Shown: positions 15,784 to 23,649 of the stretch, one piece after another
Layout: every line of letters begins with the position of its first letter
Position numbering within the stretch: the stretch's first letter is position 1
Assembly: GCF_000686845.1 (NCBI RefSeq)
Contig: NZ_KK366025.1
Coordinates: forward strand, 227,395-291,394
DNA length: 64,000 bases
Origin: Paenibacillus sp. UNC451MF
GTDB lineage: Bacteria > Bacillota > Bacilli > Paenibacillales > NBRC-103111
Reading direction: 5' to 3'
Notes under the pieces: generated by a model
Database searches by the model: none
Told to the model about the DNA's origin: nothing
The model's input: the letters and a program-made list of their open reading frames with translations, nothing else
Program-made: the position numbers and the translations under genes

Positions 15784-17238
15784 CTACTGGATGAGTGACG
15801 GAGTAGATCCGGCTGTAAAGAAGTCGGCTTTTTCCGATTCCGTGACCGGTGTCAAAATAATTTCAAACCCGTTCCCTACTCTTTTGTAATCATTAATGAG
15901 TATATTGGCTTCTTTAAATTCCTGAAGAGAAGCATCGATTTGCTTCAGATTGCTGTCAATTCGTTTGGAACGAAACCGGATACGATCAGAGAAGAAGCTG
16001 TACTCAAAATGCTGCTTCATCTTGCGACCTTGCAAGTAAGCGTCCAGGCGCTCTTTTTGAAAGGCATAGATCAATATTTTAGACAGACGGTTCTCCAGAC
16101 GATGTATAAAGTGACTGTAGATTTGTACCGTTTGCTTCGTAATAAATTGCTGATGTAGCGTATCTGAGAATTTGATTTCGGCATATCGCCGGCCTGTAGC
16201 ATCTTCCTTCGAGACGATGACATATTCGAATAAATTATATAAGAACGTAGTTTTAGTCTCTTTATTTGGTCCTGTTGTTCTACCTTCCAAGCTGAATCGG
16301 CCTATTTTTTGCAATCGTTTCGTGATGAGATCGTAGGCTTTCTGACTTGTATTTCCATAAATCCGTGTCAAAAGTGGACGAATATCAAAAGCAATGGTCT
16401 TGTCCGTATAAAACCGTTCCGATCTGTGCTCTATAATGTGCTCTAAAATCTCCGAATCCGTTTCATCTAGTAAAAACATTTTATCCAGTTGAACTTCTTC
16501 ATTTTCCTCAATAGATATAAAAGAGCGGAGCACTCGATTGTCACTCATTTTATAGTCGTCATAAATGATGGTTGCCTTTTGTTCGGAATCAAAAAGAACA
16601 TTTCCTTTTAACTTTGCTTTACCATCGGCAAATATCGGATTATCAATCAAGTCCTTAAAGCGATGGGTGATCCAATTGCGAGGCGCATTCTTCAAAAAAT
16701 CAGCGATGATAAACACGAGATCATTTTCAAATGCTTTCTCAATTTGGTATTGCTGTTTGGATTCTAGGTAGGGGTAATCGGTAAGGCGCGTCTCCGTGTC
16801 ATTAGCCCAAGCTTCAATTTCTTCTAGTCGATTTTGCACAAAAGTAGGCTCATCTTTAATATTTTTAAGCATTTCTTTAAAGTTAGCATCAGCGCTTTTA
16901 CTGTTGAGAAATTGAAGTAAAACTTCTCGTTCCTCATGAATACTGGTGTTATTTTTGCTTTCTACCTCTTTTTTTAGCTGCTTATACCAGTTTTTTTTCG
17001 TTAATTGGCGCCTTCTATGATAAGTAGACTTTATTTCAAGTAAGTCCACTACGTCATCGTCATTAAAAAAAATGTTATTCATAATATTTCGGATGTAGTT
17101 TTCAATCGATAGAGCAAAATCAGAATCTTCTTCATCTTTATGGATCAGCTTAAGAAGCCGTTCCCTTGTTTTTTCCCCAATAAGAACAAGTAGTTCATCA
17201 AATATGAATCGAGGAATTTCTTGTATTTTAACGCTCAC
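15784..17238 (-). CDS. Putative plasmid replication initiator (winged-helix type)
   Basis: 484-aa soluble protein. GTG start at 17238, supported by GGGGGGAG six bases upstream. The N-terminal 200 residues are charged and helical; the C-terminal half (from about 270) reads like two winged-helix units: AFDIRPLLTRIYGNTSQKAY, DLITKRLQKIGRFSL, YAEIKFSDTLHQQFITK, SHFIHRLENRLSKILIYAFQ and a final EANILINDYKRVGNGFEIIL. That pattern recalls Rep_3-class initiators but I cannot confirm the family by eye. Its terminator and the whole iteron array lie immediately downstream. Iteron-bound Rep plus host DnaA would melt the nearby A+T-rich DNA. Function is inferred from position and fold impression. Confidence 0.68.
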   Translation of the reverse strand: MSVKIQEIPRFIFDELLVLIGEKTRERLLKLIHKDEEDSDFALSIENYIRNIMNNIFFNDDDVVDLLEIKSTYHRRRQLTKKNWYKQLKKEVESKNNTSIHEEREVLLQFLNSKSADANFKEMLKNIKDEPTFVQNRLEEIEAWANDTETRLTDYPYLESKQQYQIEKAFENDLVFIIADFLKNAPRNWITHRFKDLIDNPIFADGKAKLKGNVLFDSEQKATIIYDDYKMSDNRVLRSFISIEENEEVQLDKMFLLDETDSEILEHIIEHRSERFYTDKTIAFDIRPLLTRIYGNTSQKAYDLITKRLQKIGRFSLEGRTTGPNKETKTTFLYNLFEYVIVSKEDATGRRYAEIKFSDTLHQQFITKQTVQIYSHFIHRLENRLSKILIYAFQKERLDAYLQGRKMKQHFEYSFFSDRIRFRSKRIDSNLKQIDASLQEFKEANILINDYKRVGNGFEIILTPVTESEKADFFTAGSTPSLIQ

Positions 17239-17420
17239 TATTATCTCCCCCCGATCATTTCTGCTACCTTTATTTTATAGTTTCCAGCCCAAATAAACAA
17301 TGGAATTTACTATTCAATTTTCACCTACTGGATATAACGGTTACCTTATTACTTGTGAACGCTAAAAAGACCCACCTAGGTTACCTAGCGGCAAAGTGGA
17401 GAGCGGAAAAACATGTAAAA

Positions 17421-17468
17421 AAAGAGTGACCCTCTTATTTCGCTATTTGCGGAATAAAGTCACTCTTT
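17421..17468 (-). terminator. Terminator of the CysJ-like gene
   Basis: Long hairpin AAAGAGTGAC / GTCACTCTTT with an inner stem TTATTTCGC / GCGGAATAA, followed on the minus strand by TTTTTTTACATG. It is 26 bp past the stop of the CysJ-like gene. Confidence 0.8.
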
Positions 17469-17494
17469 ATTAGTGCTACGAACTAATATTTATT

Positions 17495-18646
17495 TTAATA
17501 TACGTCACGTTGATAACGACCTTGCTCTTGCATGCCATTTAGATATGCTTCAGCTGCTTCACGGGTCATCGAGCCTTCTTTTTCAATCACGTCGATAAGT
17601 GTGTTGTGGACGTCTTTCGCCATATATTGCTTGTCTCCGCAAACATAGAAGTATGCTCCATTTTCTAACCATTCAAACAATTCTTTGCTGTTTTCAAGCA
17701 TTTTATGCTGTACATATACTTTTTGTGCCGAATCTCGGGAGAAAGCAACCTCTAATCTTGTCAATACCCCGTCTTTTTGATACTTTTCTAACTCGTTCTG
17801 ATACAGAAAATCCGATGCTGAATGCTGGTCTCCAAAAAATAGCCATGATCTACCAGGCGCTTTATTTACTGCACGTTCTTGGATGAAGGAACGGAAAGGA
17901 GCAATACCTGTTCCTGGACCAACCATAATAATATCTTTATCTTGAGATTCTGGCAGATTAAAGTGTTTATTCTGTTGAATAAATACCGGAAGCGTATCTC
18001 CTTCTTGAAGACGTTCAGCGCATTGAACTGAGCAAACTCCTTTACGCTCGCGTCCATTAGCCGTGTAGCGCACAGCACCGATAGTGAGATGTACTTCCTC
18101 AGGATTAGCGGCAATGCTGCTTGCAATGGAGTACAGACGTGGCGGCATTTTTCTTAATAAAGAAACAATCTCTAGTGCTGAAGCTTTCCATGGACCAAAA
18201 TCTCTTAACAAATCAAGCAAATCACGTCCGTCGGCATATTCTTTCAGCTGATTTATATTTTCATCCGACACAAGCTTTTGCAGCTCTTCGTTGTCTGAAA
18301 GCCCCGCAGCCTGCTGGATAATTTTTTTTGTCAATAGCGTAATTTCGAAGTGTGTTGCTAACGCTTCTTTTAATGGAAGTGTATCGCCTTGCTTACTAAC
18401 TGAAACAGGCAGTTCTGCATCCCATTTCATTTCTTCAAGAAGGGAAGCCACTAGTTCTGGATCATTTTCAGGGATAATACCAAGGCAATCACCTGGAACA
18501 TATGAAAGGTCAGATCCTTTTAGCGATAGCTCGAGATGCCTTGTTTCTTTGCTAGAACCTGCTCCATTTAAATTTTCATTCTTGAGAACTTGCGCTTGAA
18601 ATGGATTTGTTCTTGAATAAGTTGTTGGCACTACAGTCGACTGCAT
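17495..18646 (-). CDS. cysJ: CysJ-like sulfite reductase flavoprotein, FAD/NADPH half only
   Basis: NADPH-dependent diflavin-reductase fragment, 383 aa from the ATG at 18646 (GAGG site eight bases upstream). It has the linker/FAD domain with YVPGDCLGIIPEND, the FAD-binding RLYSIASS (Arg-x-Tyr-Ser), GVCSVQCAERLQEGDTLPVF and the NADPH domain with MVGPGTGIAPFRSFIQER, WLFFGDQHSASDFLY and the C-terminal RYQRDVY with the aromatic end. Normal Bacillus CysJ is about 600 aa and begins with an FMN flavodoxin domain; here that domain is absent and a good ribosome binding site sits directly before the linker. The hemoprotein subunit CysI is not next to it. It could be a working single-flavin reductase using a separate flavodoxin, or a trimmed relic; the intact ribosome binding site and terminator favour expression. 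Confidence 0.85.
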   Translation of the reverse strand: MQSTVVPTTYSRTNPFQAQVLKNENLNGAGSSKETRHLELSLKGSDLSYVPGDCLGIIPENDPELVASLLEEMKWDAELPVSVSKQGDTLPLKEALATHFEITLLTKKIIQQAAGLSDNEELQKLVSDENINQLKEYADGRDLLDLLRDFGPWKASALEIVSLLRKMPPRLYSIASSIAANPEEVHLTIGAVRYTANGRERKGVCSVQCAERLQEGDTLPVFIQQNKHFNLPESQDKDIIMVGPGTGIAPFRSFIQERAVNKAPGRSWLFFGDQHSASDFLYQNELEKYQKDGVLTRLEVAFSRDSAQKVYVQHKMLENSKELFEWLENGAYFYVCGDKQYMAKDVHNTLIDVIEKEGSMTREAAEAYLNGMQEQGRYQRDVY

Positions 18647-18779
18647 ACATTTCACCTCAAAAAGTTGTTTGTATGTAGGATACCACAGGAACAGAAGATT
18701 CGATATGCTTTTTTAGGTACATTTTTTGACATTTACATAGTTAAACGTCTTTTTACACTATACTGTCAAATAAGAGGAG

Positions 18780-18811
18780 AAGGCTGCCGATCAATATGCT
18801 GCGGCAGCCTT
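18780..18811 (-). terminator. Hairpin after the aminotransferase gene
   Basis: AAGGCTGCCG / CGGCAGCCTT, a perfect 10-bp stem just beyond the stop of the aminotransferase gene. It lacks a good T-run on the minus strand (TCTCCTC follows), so it may be a weak terminator or a message-protecting hairpin. Confidence 0.5.
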
Positions 18812-18820
18812 TGAAATTTC

Positions 18821-20116
18821 TTATCTGTTGTCTAAAATCTTCTTTATGCTTACTAATTGTACACAGACACATAACACATCGATTGCTATTTTCAGTTCAT
18901 TAATGGATGGGAATGTAGGAGCTATTCTTATGTTTCGGTCCCTCGGGTCGTTTCCATATGGATACGTAGCTCCCGCATTCGTTAATGTGACACCAATTTC
19001 TGCTGCCATTTTTACAACGCTTTTTGCGCAACCGTCTAATATGTTAAGACTAATGAAATACCCCCCATTAGGTTTATTCCACACGGCAATATTTTTGCCG
19101 CCCAGGTCCGACTCTAGATAATCTAATACCAAATCAAATTTTGGTTTAATTATGGCTGCTTGCCTCTCCATGTACAGTTTAAGATTATCTATATTTTTCA
19201 AAAAACGAACATGTCGAAGTTGGTTTATCTTATCAGGACCAATCGTTTGAACAGCAATCTGTTTCTTCATAAAATTCAAATTTTCTTCGCTAGATGCTAA
19301 CATAGCAACACCAGAACCAGGAAACGTAATTTTAGACGTAGAACTGAACATATAAACACGATTAGGATTCCCTGCGGCCTTACAAGCATTAAGAATATTT
19401 TTCAATTGGTCGGGCTTATTAGTGAGGTGATGAATGATGTATGCATTATCCCAAAAGATCTTAAAATCCCTTGCTTTTGGATTCATGGAAGCAAGTCTAT
19501 CTACGGTCTCATCAGAGTAGGTGATTCCATCAGGGTTACTGTACTTAGGAACGCACCATATCCCTTTGATTGAATCATCCTCGCTTACAAGCATTTCAAC
19601 AGTATCCATATCGGGACCATCATGTTTCATTTCTATGGTTATCATCTCGATATTAAAGAGTTCGCATATAGCAAAATGCCTGTCATAACCTGGACTAGGG
19701 CAAAGAAATTTAATTTTGGGAAGTTCAGACCATGGCAGTTCACCTTCACTAATACCAAAAAGCATCGCTCTAGCTAGAGTATCGTGCATCATATTCAGGC
19801 TAGAATTCCCACCAATGATAATTTCTTTTGTACTCACCTCAAGCATTTGAGAAAATAATTCCTTCGCTTCAGGTATTCCATCAACTCCCCCATAATTTCG
19901 ACAGTCCGAACCATCCACAGCAGCTAATCGTTCGTCGGATTTCAAAACATCAAGCATTTCCATGGAAAGTTCAAGCTGTTCTGGGCAAGGTTTGCCCCTC
20001 GACATATCTAATTTGAGATCCTGACTCTTATACTCATTGTACTTTTCTTGTAATTCTTGATAACGCTTATTTAACTCGTCTATACCTAGACTATAAAAAT
20101 CGGAACGTTGTTCCAT
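18821..20116 (-). CDS. PLP-dependent class I aminotransferase (aspartate aminotransferase-like, PF12897 type)
   Basis: 431-aa cytoplasmic aminotransferase. The long form common to this subgroup is recognisable by LDMSRGKPCPEQLELSMEML near the N-terminus, GGNSSLNMMHDTLARAML in the cofactor region, CVPKYSNPDGITYSDETV, FKIFWDNAYIIHHL and the Schiff-base lysine in MFSSTSKITFPGSGVAMLA, with DPRDRNIRIAPTFPS near the C-terminus (the substrate-carboxylate Arg). I start it at the ATG at 20116, ten bases after GGGAG; a GTG three codons earlier overlaps that site. The gene sits behind a T-box leader and its own promoter, so it responds to the charging level of one tRNA. Family members act on aspartate or other amino acids. 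Confidence 0.9.
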   Translation of the reverse strand: MEQRSDFYSLGIDELNKRYQELQEKYNEYKSQDLKLDMSRGKPCPEQLELSMEMLDVLKSDERLAAVDGSDCRNYGGVDGIPEAKELFSQMLEVSTKEIIIGGNSSLNMMHDTLARAMLFGISEGELPWSELPKIKFLCPSPGYDRHFAICELFNIEMITIEMKHDGPDMDTVEMLVSEDDSIKGIWCVPKYSNPDGITYSDETVDRLASMNPKARDFKIFWDNAYIIHHLTNKPDQLKNILNACKAAGNPNRVYMFSSTSKITFPGSGVAMLASSEENLNFMKKQIAVQTIGPDKINQLRHVRFLKNIDNLKLYMERQAAIIKPKFDLVLDYLESDLGGKNIAVWNKPNGGYFISLNILDGCAKSVVKMAAEIGVTLTNAGATYPYGNDPRDRNIRIAPTFPSINELKIAIDVLCVCVQLVSIKKILDNR

Positions 20117-20199
20117 TTTCTTCACTCTCCCATAACATCATATTTCAAACTACAGTAACCTGCGCAATCAAATATTCAAGGATATCGAAACTTACAAAT

Positions 20200-20485
20200 A
20201 AAAAAAATCTCACCCCCAAGACTTATAGTCTCAGGGACGAGATTTTGTGCTCGTGGTACCACCCGGATTCGCAAACATGTCGCCATATCAGCCTCTTCAA
20301 GTACGTTATCTATAAACTACACAGATAATTATACTCTAGCTCTATAACAGGAGCTCCTGTTACACCATCCCCTCTTAGGTTCCGATGTACTGCTCAGAGG
20401 CTTTCTTCAATCAAGAATTCTTCACTCCTTTTCAACTGCCGGAGCTCTCTGTGGAAGAACGCTTCATTTACTTTTCTCATCATTG
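20200..20485 (-). ncRNA. T-box leader (tRNA-responsive riboswitch)
   Basis: The minus-strand leader has the hallmark T-box GGGTGGTACCACGAG (about 20251-20265), a 3' terminator hairpin whose stem runs ATCTCGTCCC...GGGGGTGAGAT followed by a T-run at 20200-20207, and the alternative antiterminator pairing typical of the class. Upstream, ACAGAGAGCTCC and GGAGTGAAG form the distal part of a short stem I, followed by CCTCTGAGC. I could not place the specifier codon with confidence: UUC, GAU, AUU and GAA all occur in the candidate loop. Uncharged cognate tRNA would let transcription continue into the aminotransferase gene. Confidence 0.93.
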
Positions 20486-20505
20486 CATTTAAAAGTATTG
20501 GATTC

Positions 20506-20534
20506 ATAATACCATTTAATGGTAAAATGGTAAA
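20506..20534 (-). promoter_or_regulatory. SigA-type promoter of the T-box transcript
   Basis: On the minus strand TTTACC (-35) and TATTAT (-10) are separated by exactly 17 bp, and the -10 lies about 20 bases before the first T-box stem. Confidence 0.65.
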
Positions 20535-20564
20535 GGGTTTAAACAGGAAATTTTTACGTTTAAC

Positions 20565-21359
20565 TCATACTTTGAACTCGCTGTAAACTTGAAGAAATCG
20601 GGCTCCAATCGCACCGGTCAAGTTATACAATTGAAGTGGAGACTGATTACTGTACCATTCCCCGACATTCACTGGCAGTTCCACCTCTTCGACCTTGGAG
20701 AACCAGGGGTCAGGAATATTCAGAGGTGGGTGAGGAGCGTGAAACATTGCGTTGAGAAGAAACGGTTTGGTCCGATCCCGCCTTCTAATAGCTTCAACTG
20801 AGTCTCTTGCTATAAACTCGTCAATAAAGTATTCTGATTCCTCTTCGTAACAGCCAACAGTCGGTATCGAATAGGTTTTTGGACGAGTAATCGTTCCATT
20901 CGTCATTTCGGGTACGATTCCTCGATAGTTCGGTCCGTCAGGTTTTCGCTTGTTATTTTCCTGTAAGAACGCTTCATATCTGCCCTCGAGTTTCCTCCAG
21001 TTGGTTTTACTGTCAGGGGACTTATCCAAGCTGGGTGCCATTTGTAAATGCTGTTTCCCTGTATGCCAGCTGTCCCACGTATCCTCCATAAGCCCATATA
21101 GATGGGGATGCTCGGGGCTTACTCGGGAATGCTTATCCTCTCCTCTATTGATTAAACACCCGGTTTCGTTAGGATATTTACGGGTAAAGAATGCCCCGCG
21201 TGCGGGTACACAAATCGGAGAGGCACAGTAAGCTCTTTCAAATACGACGCTGTTTTCTTTCAGTTGATTTATGTTCGGGGTATAGCTGCCGATGGCATCC
21301 AGCCTTAGTTGATCCGCCATTATAATGATGAGGTTAGGGTGTTCTTTTCTCATATCCAT
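20565..21359 (-). pseudogene. Sulfatase with a large in-frame internal deletion
   Basis: 264 aa, open throughout and starting from ATG behind GGAGGGG, but only about half of a sulfatase. Residues 1-249 parallel the intact 485-aa sulfatase at 25036-26493: IIIMADQLRLDAIGSYTPNI, the formylglycine motif CVPAR at Cys50, HTGKQHL, SPLQLYNLTG. The last dozen residues (ARFLQVYSEFKV) parallel that protein's extreme C-terminus (DRFLGDYAQFKI). About 220 residues between, including the second metal-binding Asp-His segment (TSDHGEMLGSH in the intact copy), are missing with the frame kept. Without them it cannot be a working sulfatase. It lies downstream of a decayed dehydrogenase gene, so the whole small operon seems dead. 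Confidence 0.85.
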
Positions 21360-21389
21360 ATCCCCTCCGAAGCAGTCTGTTAGAATGGT

Positions 21390-22512
21390 TTATATTCGCT
21401 GGAGCTCAACGGTTCTTTGTTCGAGTCGCGATTGATCTGCCGCAAATCCGATCAAGTGTCCGTAAATCGACTTCTCCAGAGACGTGGAGGAAATCGATGG
21501 TGCTGCCCCCTTTAGTACCTTGACGAAATCGGCGACAAGAAGCAAGTCACCTCCGCCATGCATATCCTTTGACACCCCAAGCTCGATTCGTTGCTCGGAA
21601 TAGATGTGGCCTTTGCGGGCATCGGGATGTCGAATGACATAACAGCCTTCCTCCATGTCTCCCTGAATTTCTCCTTTTGTCCCCACAATATGAATGGAAC
21701 GACATGGCCTAGAAACGCCTCCGGTCATTACATGCGTTGCCGTACTACCGTCAGCAAACTCAATAATTACCGTTTGATGATCAACCACGTCGTTATCGCA
21801 ATGCCAGACACAGCGACCGTACGGGCTATCCTTCCGCAGCGATTCCGCCAAATCCTCGTCGCTCATCGTAACACCCAAATGGGTATTGTAGGTTACATAT
21901 GCCTTCCACAGTCGCTGCTCATGGAGGAACCGCTTTTATCCTGACGCCCCCATTTTCCTCTGACATAAGCCATCGCCATGTGGTGATATGTGACGTTCTC
22001 GGTTGTCGTCAAGCTGACAATATCACCAATGACTCCATCCGCTATTTTTTGACGAATAGATTCGTAGAATGGCGCATATCGAAGCACATGACAAATCATT
22101 ACTTTTCTGCCACAGCGTTGCGCTTCATTATACAGATTCAATACTTCGTCCGCATGAATGCCAATCGGTTTTTCCAACATAATGTCATATCCGGCCGTAA
22201 GCAAAGGAATCGAAGTTGAAACATGCAAATGGTCCATTGTGCTGTTAATAACGGCATCTGCCATCTTAGGTTTTCTGATAAATTCCTCGATATCAGCAAA
22301 ACAGCATGCTTCAGATAATTCAAATCTCTCCTTGGTTAGAGATCTACGCTCGTCATCTGGATCGACGACTCCGACAATTTTCATTTGTTCAGGATGCTGC
22401 TTGGCGCATGAGGCGTAATAAGGCTGCGGTGACCAGCGCCCACTATGACGACGGTTACAGGTCCGACCTTATTGTTCTTATATTCAAGATTCTCAGATAA
22501 TTGGTTGCTCAT
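21390..22512 (-). pseudogene. Decayed Gfo/Idh/MocA-family oxidoreductase
   Basis: Three segments make one broken gene. The N-terminus from an ATG at 22512 reads VGPVTVVIVGAGHRS (nucleotide-binding Gly-rich loop), then a frameshift near 22430, then MKIVGVVDPDDERRSLTKER, LEKPIGIHADEVLNLY (the EKP motif) and HHMAMAYVRGKWGR. A stop follows at 21893, and the remaining frame resumes with SPYGRCVWHCDNDVVDHQTV and KDMHGGGDLLLVADFVKVL to 21390. Compared with relatives of this subgroup, a block between the GSSM and the SPYGRCVW segments, about 80 residues with a Cys-rich part, is also gone. So there are at least one frameshift, a second frame break and an internal deletion. Confidence 0.85.
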
Positions 22513-22703
22513 TCTCATTTCCCCCAGTATGAATTAATGATTAAAATTCCTGACTTCATCGCCTTGTTAGCGCGGACTTTATTGTTTTATAATACCTTTA
22601 ACTTACCATGTATATTTCAGGAAACGAATGTCCGAATAATCACATTACTTGTAAAAATGTGTGATGTAACTTAATTTGCTTTCCACGTCTAGGGAGGATG
22701 TTT

Positions 22704-23471
22704 ATGAAATCCAAAGTGCTTTCCGTTTATTTCGGCTCGCGGACGTATCAATCTTTTAGAGAATTGCATACGCATGAGTATTGGCAGCTGGAAATCGTCA
22801 CTCAAGGTGTAATCCAAAGCAGAATGCTCGGCGAAGAGCTTTCTCTGGAAATGGGTGATATGCTGCTGGTTCCTCCAGGCTGGGAGCATGGATTTACATA
22901 TAATAAGCAAGGCGTTTCTTGGCTTACCTTAAAGTTCGAGCGTGAAGAGGATGACCTTCCTGTATGGGGAGGAATCATTCACGGCAACCAGTTCACGAGC
23001 AGGCTCGTCTCCTCTTTCAAGACGGTGATTCATGAATCCCCTTACAGGAGTTACGAGAAAACATTTATTAACGGTTTTCTTGAGACGATGCTTCATTACG
23101 TTCGGTCCGACGAATTCCATAGAACGGACGATTCCTCCGAGCTGCTAGTGAAGCTTGTTATGGAAAAGGTAAATAAGCGAAACGGAAGAGCCATCACGAT
23201 CAACGAGCTTGCTGAAGAGCTATCGTATACACGCAGCCATCTATCGAAGAAATTCAAAGAGATTACCGGAGAAAATTTGAAATCTTATATCGATCATGTA
23301 CGTATCCAGAAAATCGAGGAGCTGCTCCGTTACAGAGAACAAAGCATTTCCGAAATCGCCGAAGATCTCGGGTTTAATGATTTGTTTTCATTCTCGAAAT
23401 TTTTCAAGAAGCATACTGGCGAAAGCCCGCGACAATTTAATAGGAAGTTTGCTTCATGGCGCACTTTGTAG
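22704..23471 (+). CDS. AraC-family transcriptional regulator
   Basis: 255-aa activator. The N-terminal cupin sensing domain starts FRELHTHEYWQLEIVTQGVI and LVPPGWEHGF, and the C-terminal double helix-turn-helix reads ITINELAEELSYTRSHLSKKFK and SISEIAEDLGFNDLFSFSKF, then HTGESPRQFNRKF. I place the start at ATG 22704, six bases after GGAGG; an ATG at 22698 abuts the site and is less likely. It is divergent from the decayed dehydrogenase/sulfatase pair and convergent with a solute-binding protein gene, so it probably once controlled one or both. The ligand is likely a sugar. Confidence 0.93.
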   Translation: MKSKVLSVYFGSRTYQSFRELHTHEYWQLEIVTQGVIQSRMLGEELSLEMGDMLLVPPGWEHGFTYNKQGVSWLTLKFEREEDDLPVWGGIIHGNQFTSRLVSSFKTVIHESPYRSYEKTFINGFLETMLHYVRSDEFHRTDDSSELLVKLVMEKVNKRNGRAITINELAEELSYTRSHLSKKFKEITGENLKSYIDHVRIQKIEELLRYREQSISEIAEDLGFNDLFSFSKFFKKHTGESPRQFNRKFASWRTL

Positions 23472-23499
23472 CTGAGTATTGCTTCCTGTATAAATAAGC

Positions 23500-23529
23500 A
23501 AAAGAGGCTCAAACAATCAAGCCTCTTTT
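23500..23529. terminator. Bidirectional terminator
   Basis: Perfect 10-bp stem AAAAGAGGCT / AGCCTCTTTT with a 10-base loop between the convergent AraC-type gene and the solute-binding protein gene. T-rich arms on both strands let it work both ways, mainly for the AraC-type gene. Confidence 0.8.
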
Positions 23530-23649
23530 ATAAGTATGACCGCAAGCTGTTATCCGGTGATCCCCCAGCTACACACAAATCAAGAACTTATCCGGAGGAA
23601 CTTTTGGTATATACTACGGTCTCCTCTGCCCTATCCGACACGATTTATA

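Noticed and set aside
20565-20600. Right-hand junction of the replication island truncating the sulfatase
   Set aside because: The sulfatase keeps its natural C-terminal residues, so its loss is an internal deletion, not an insertion boundary.
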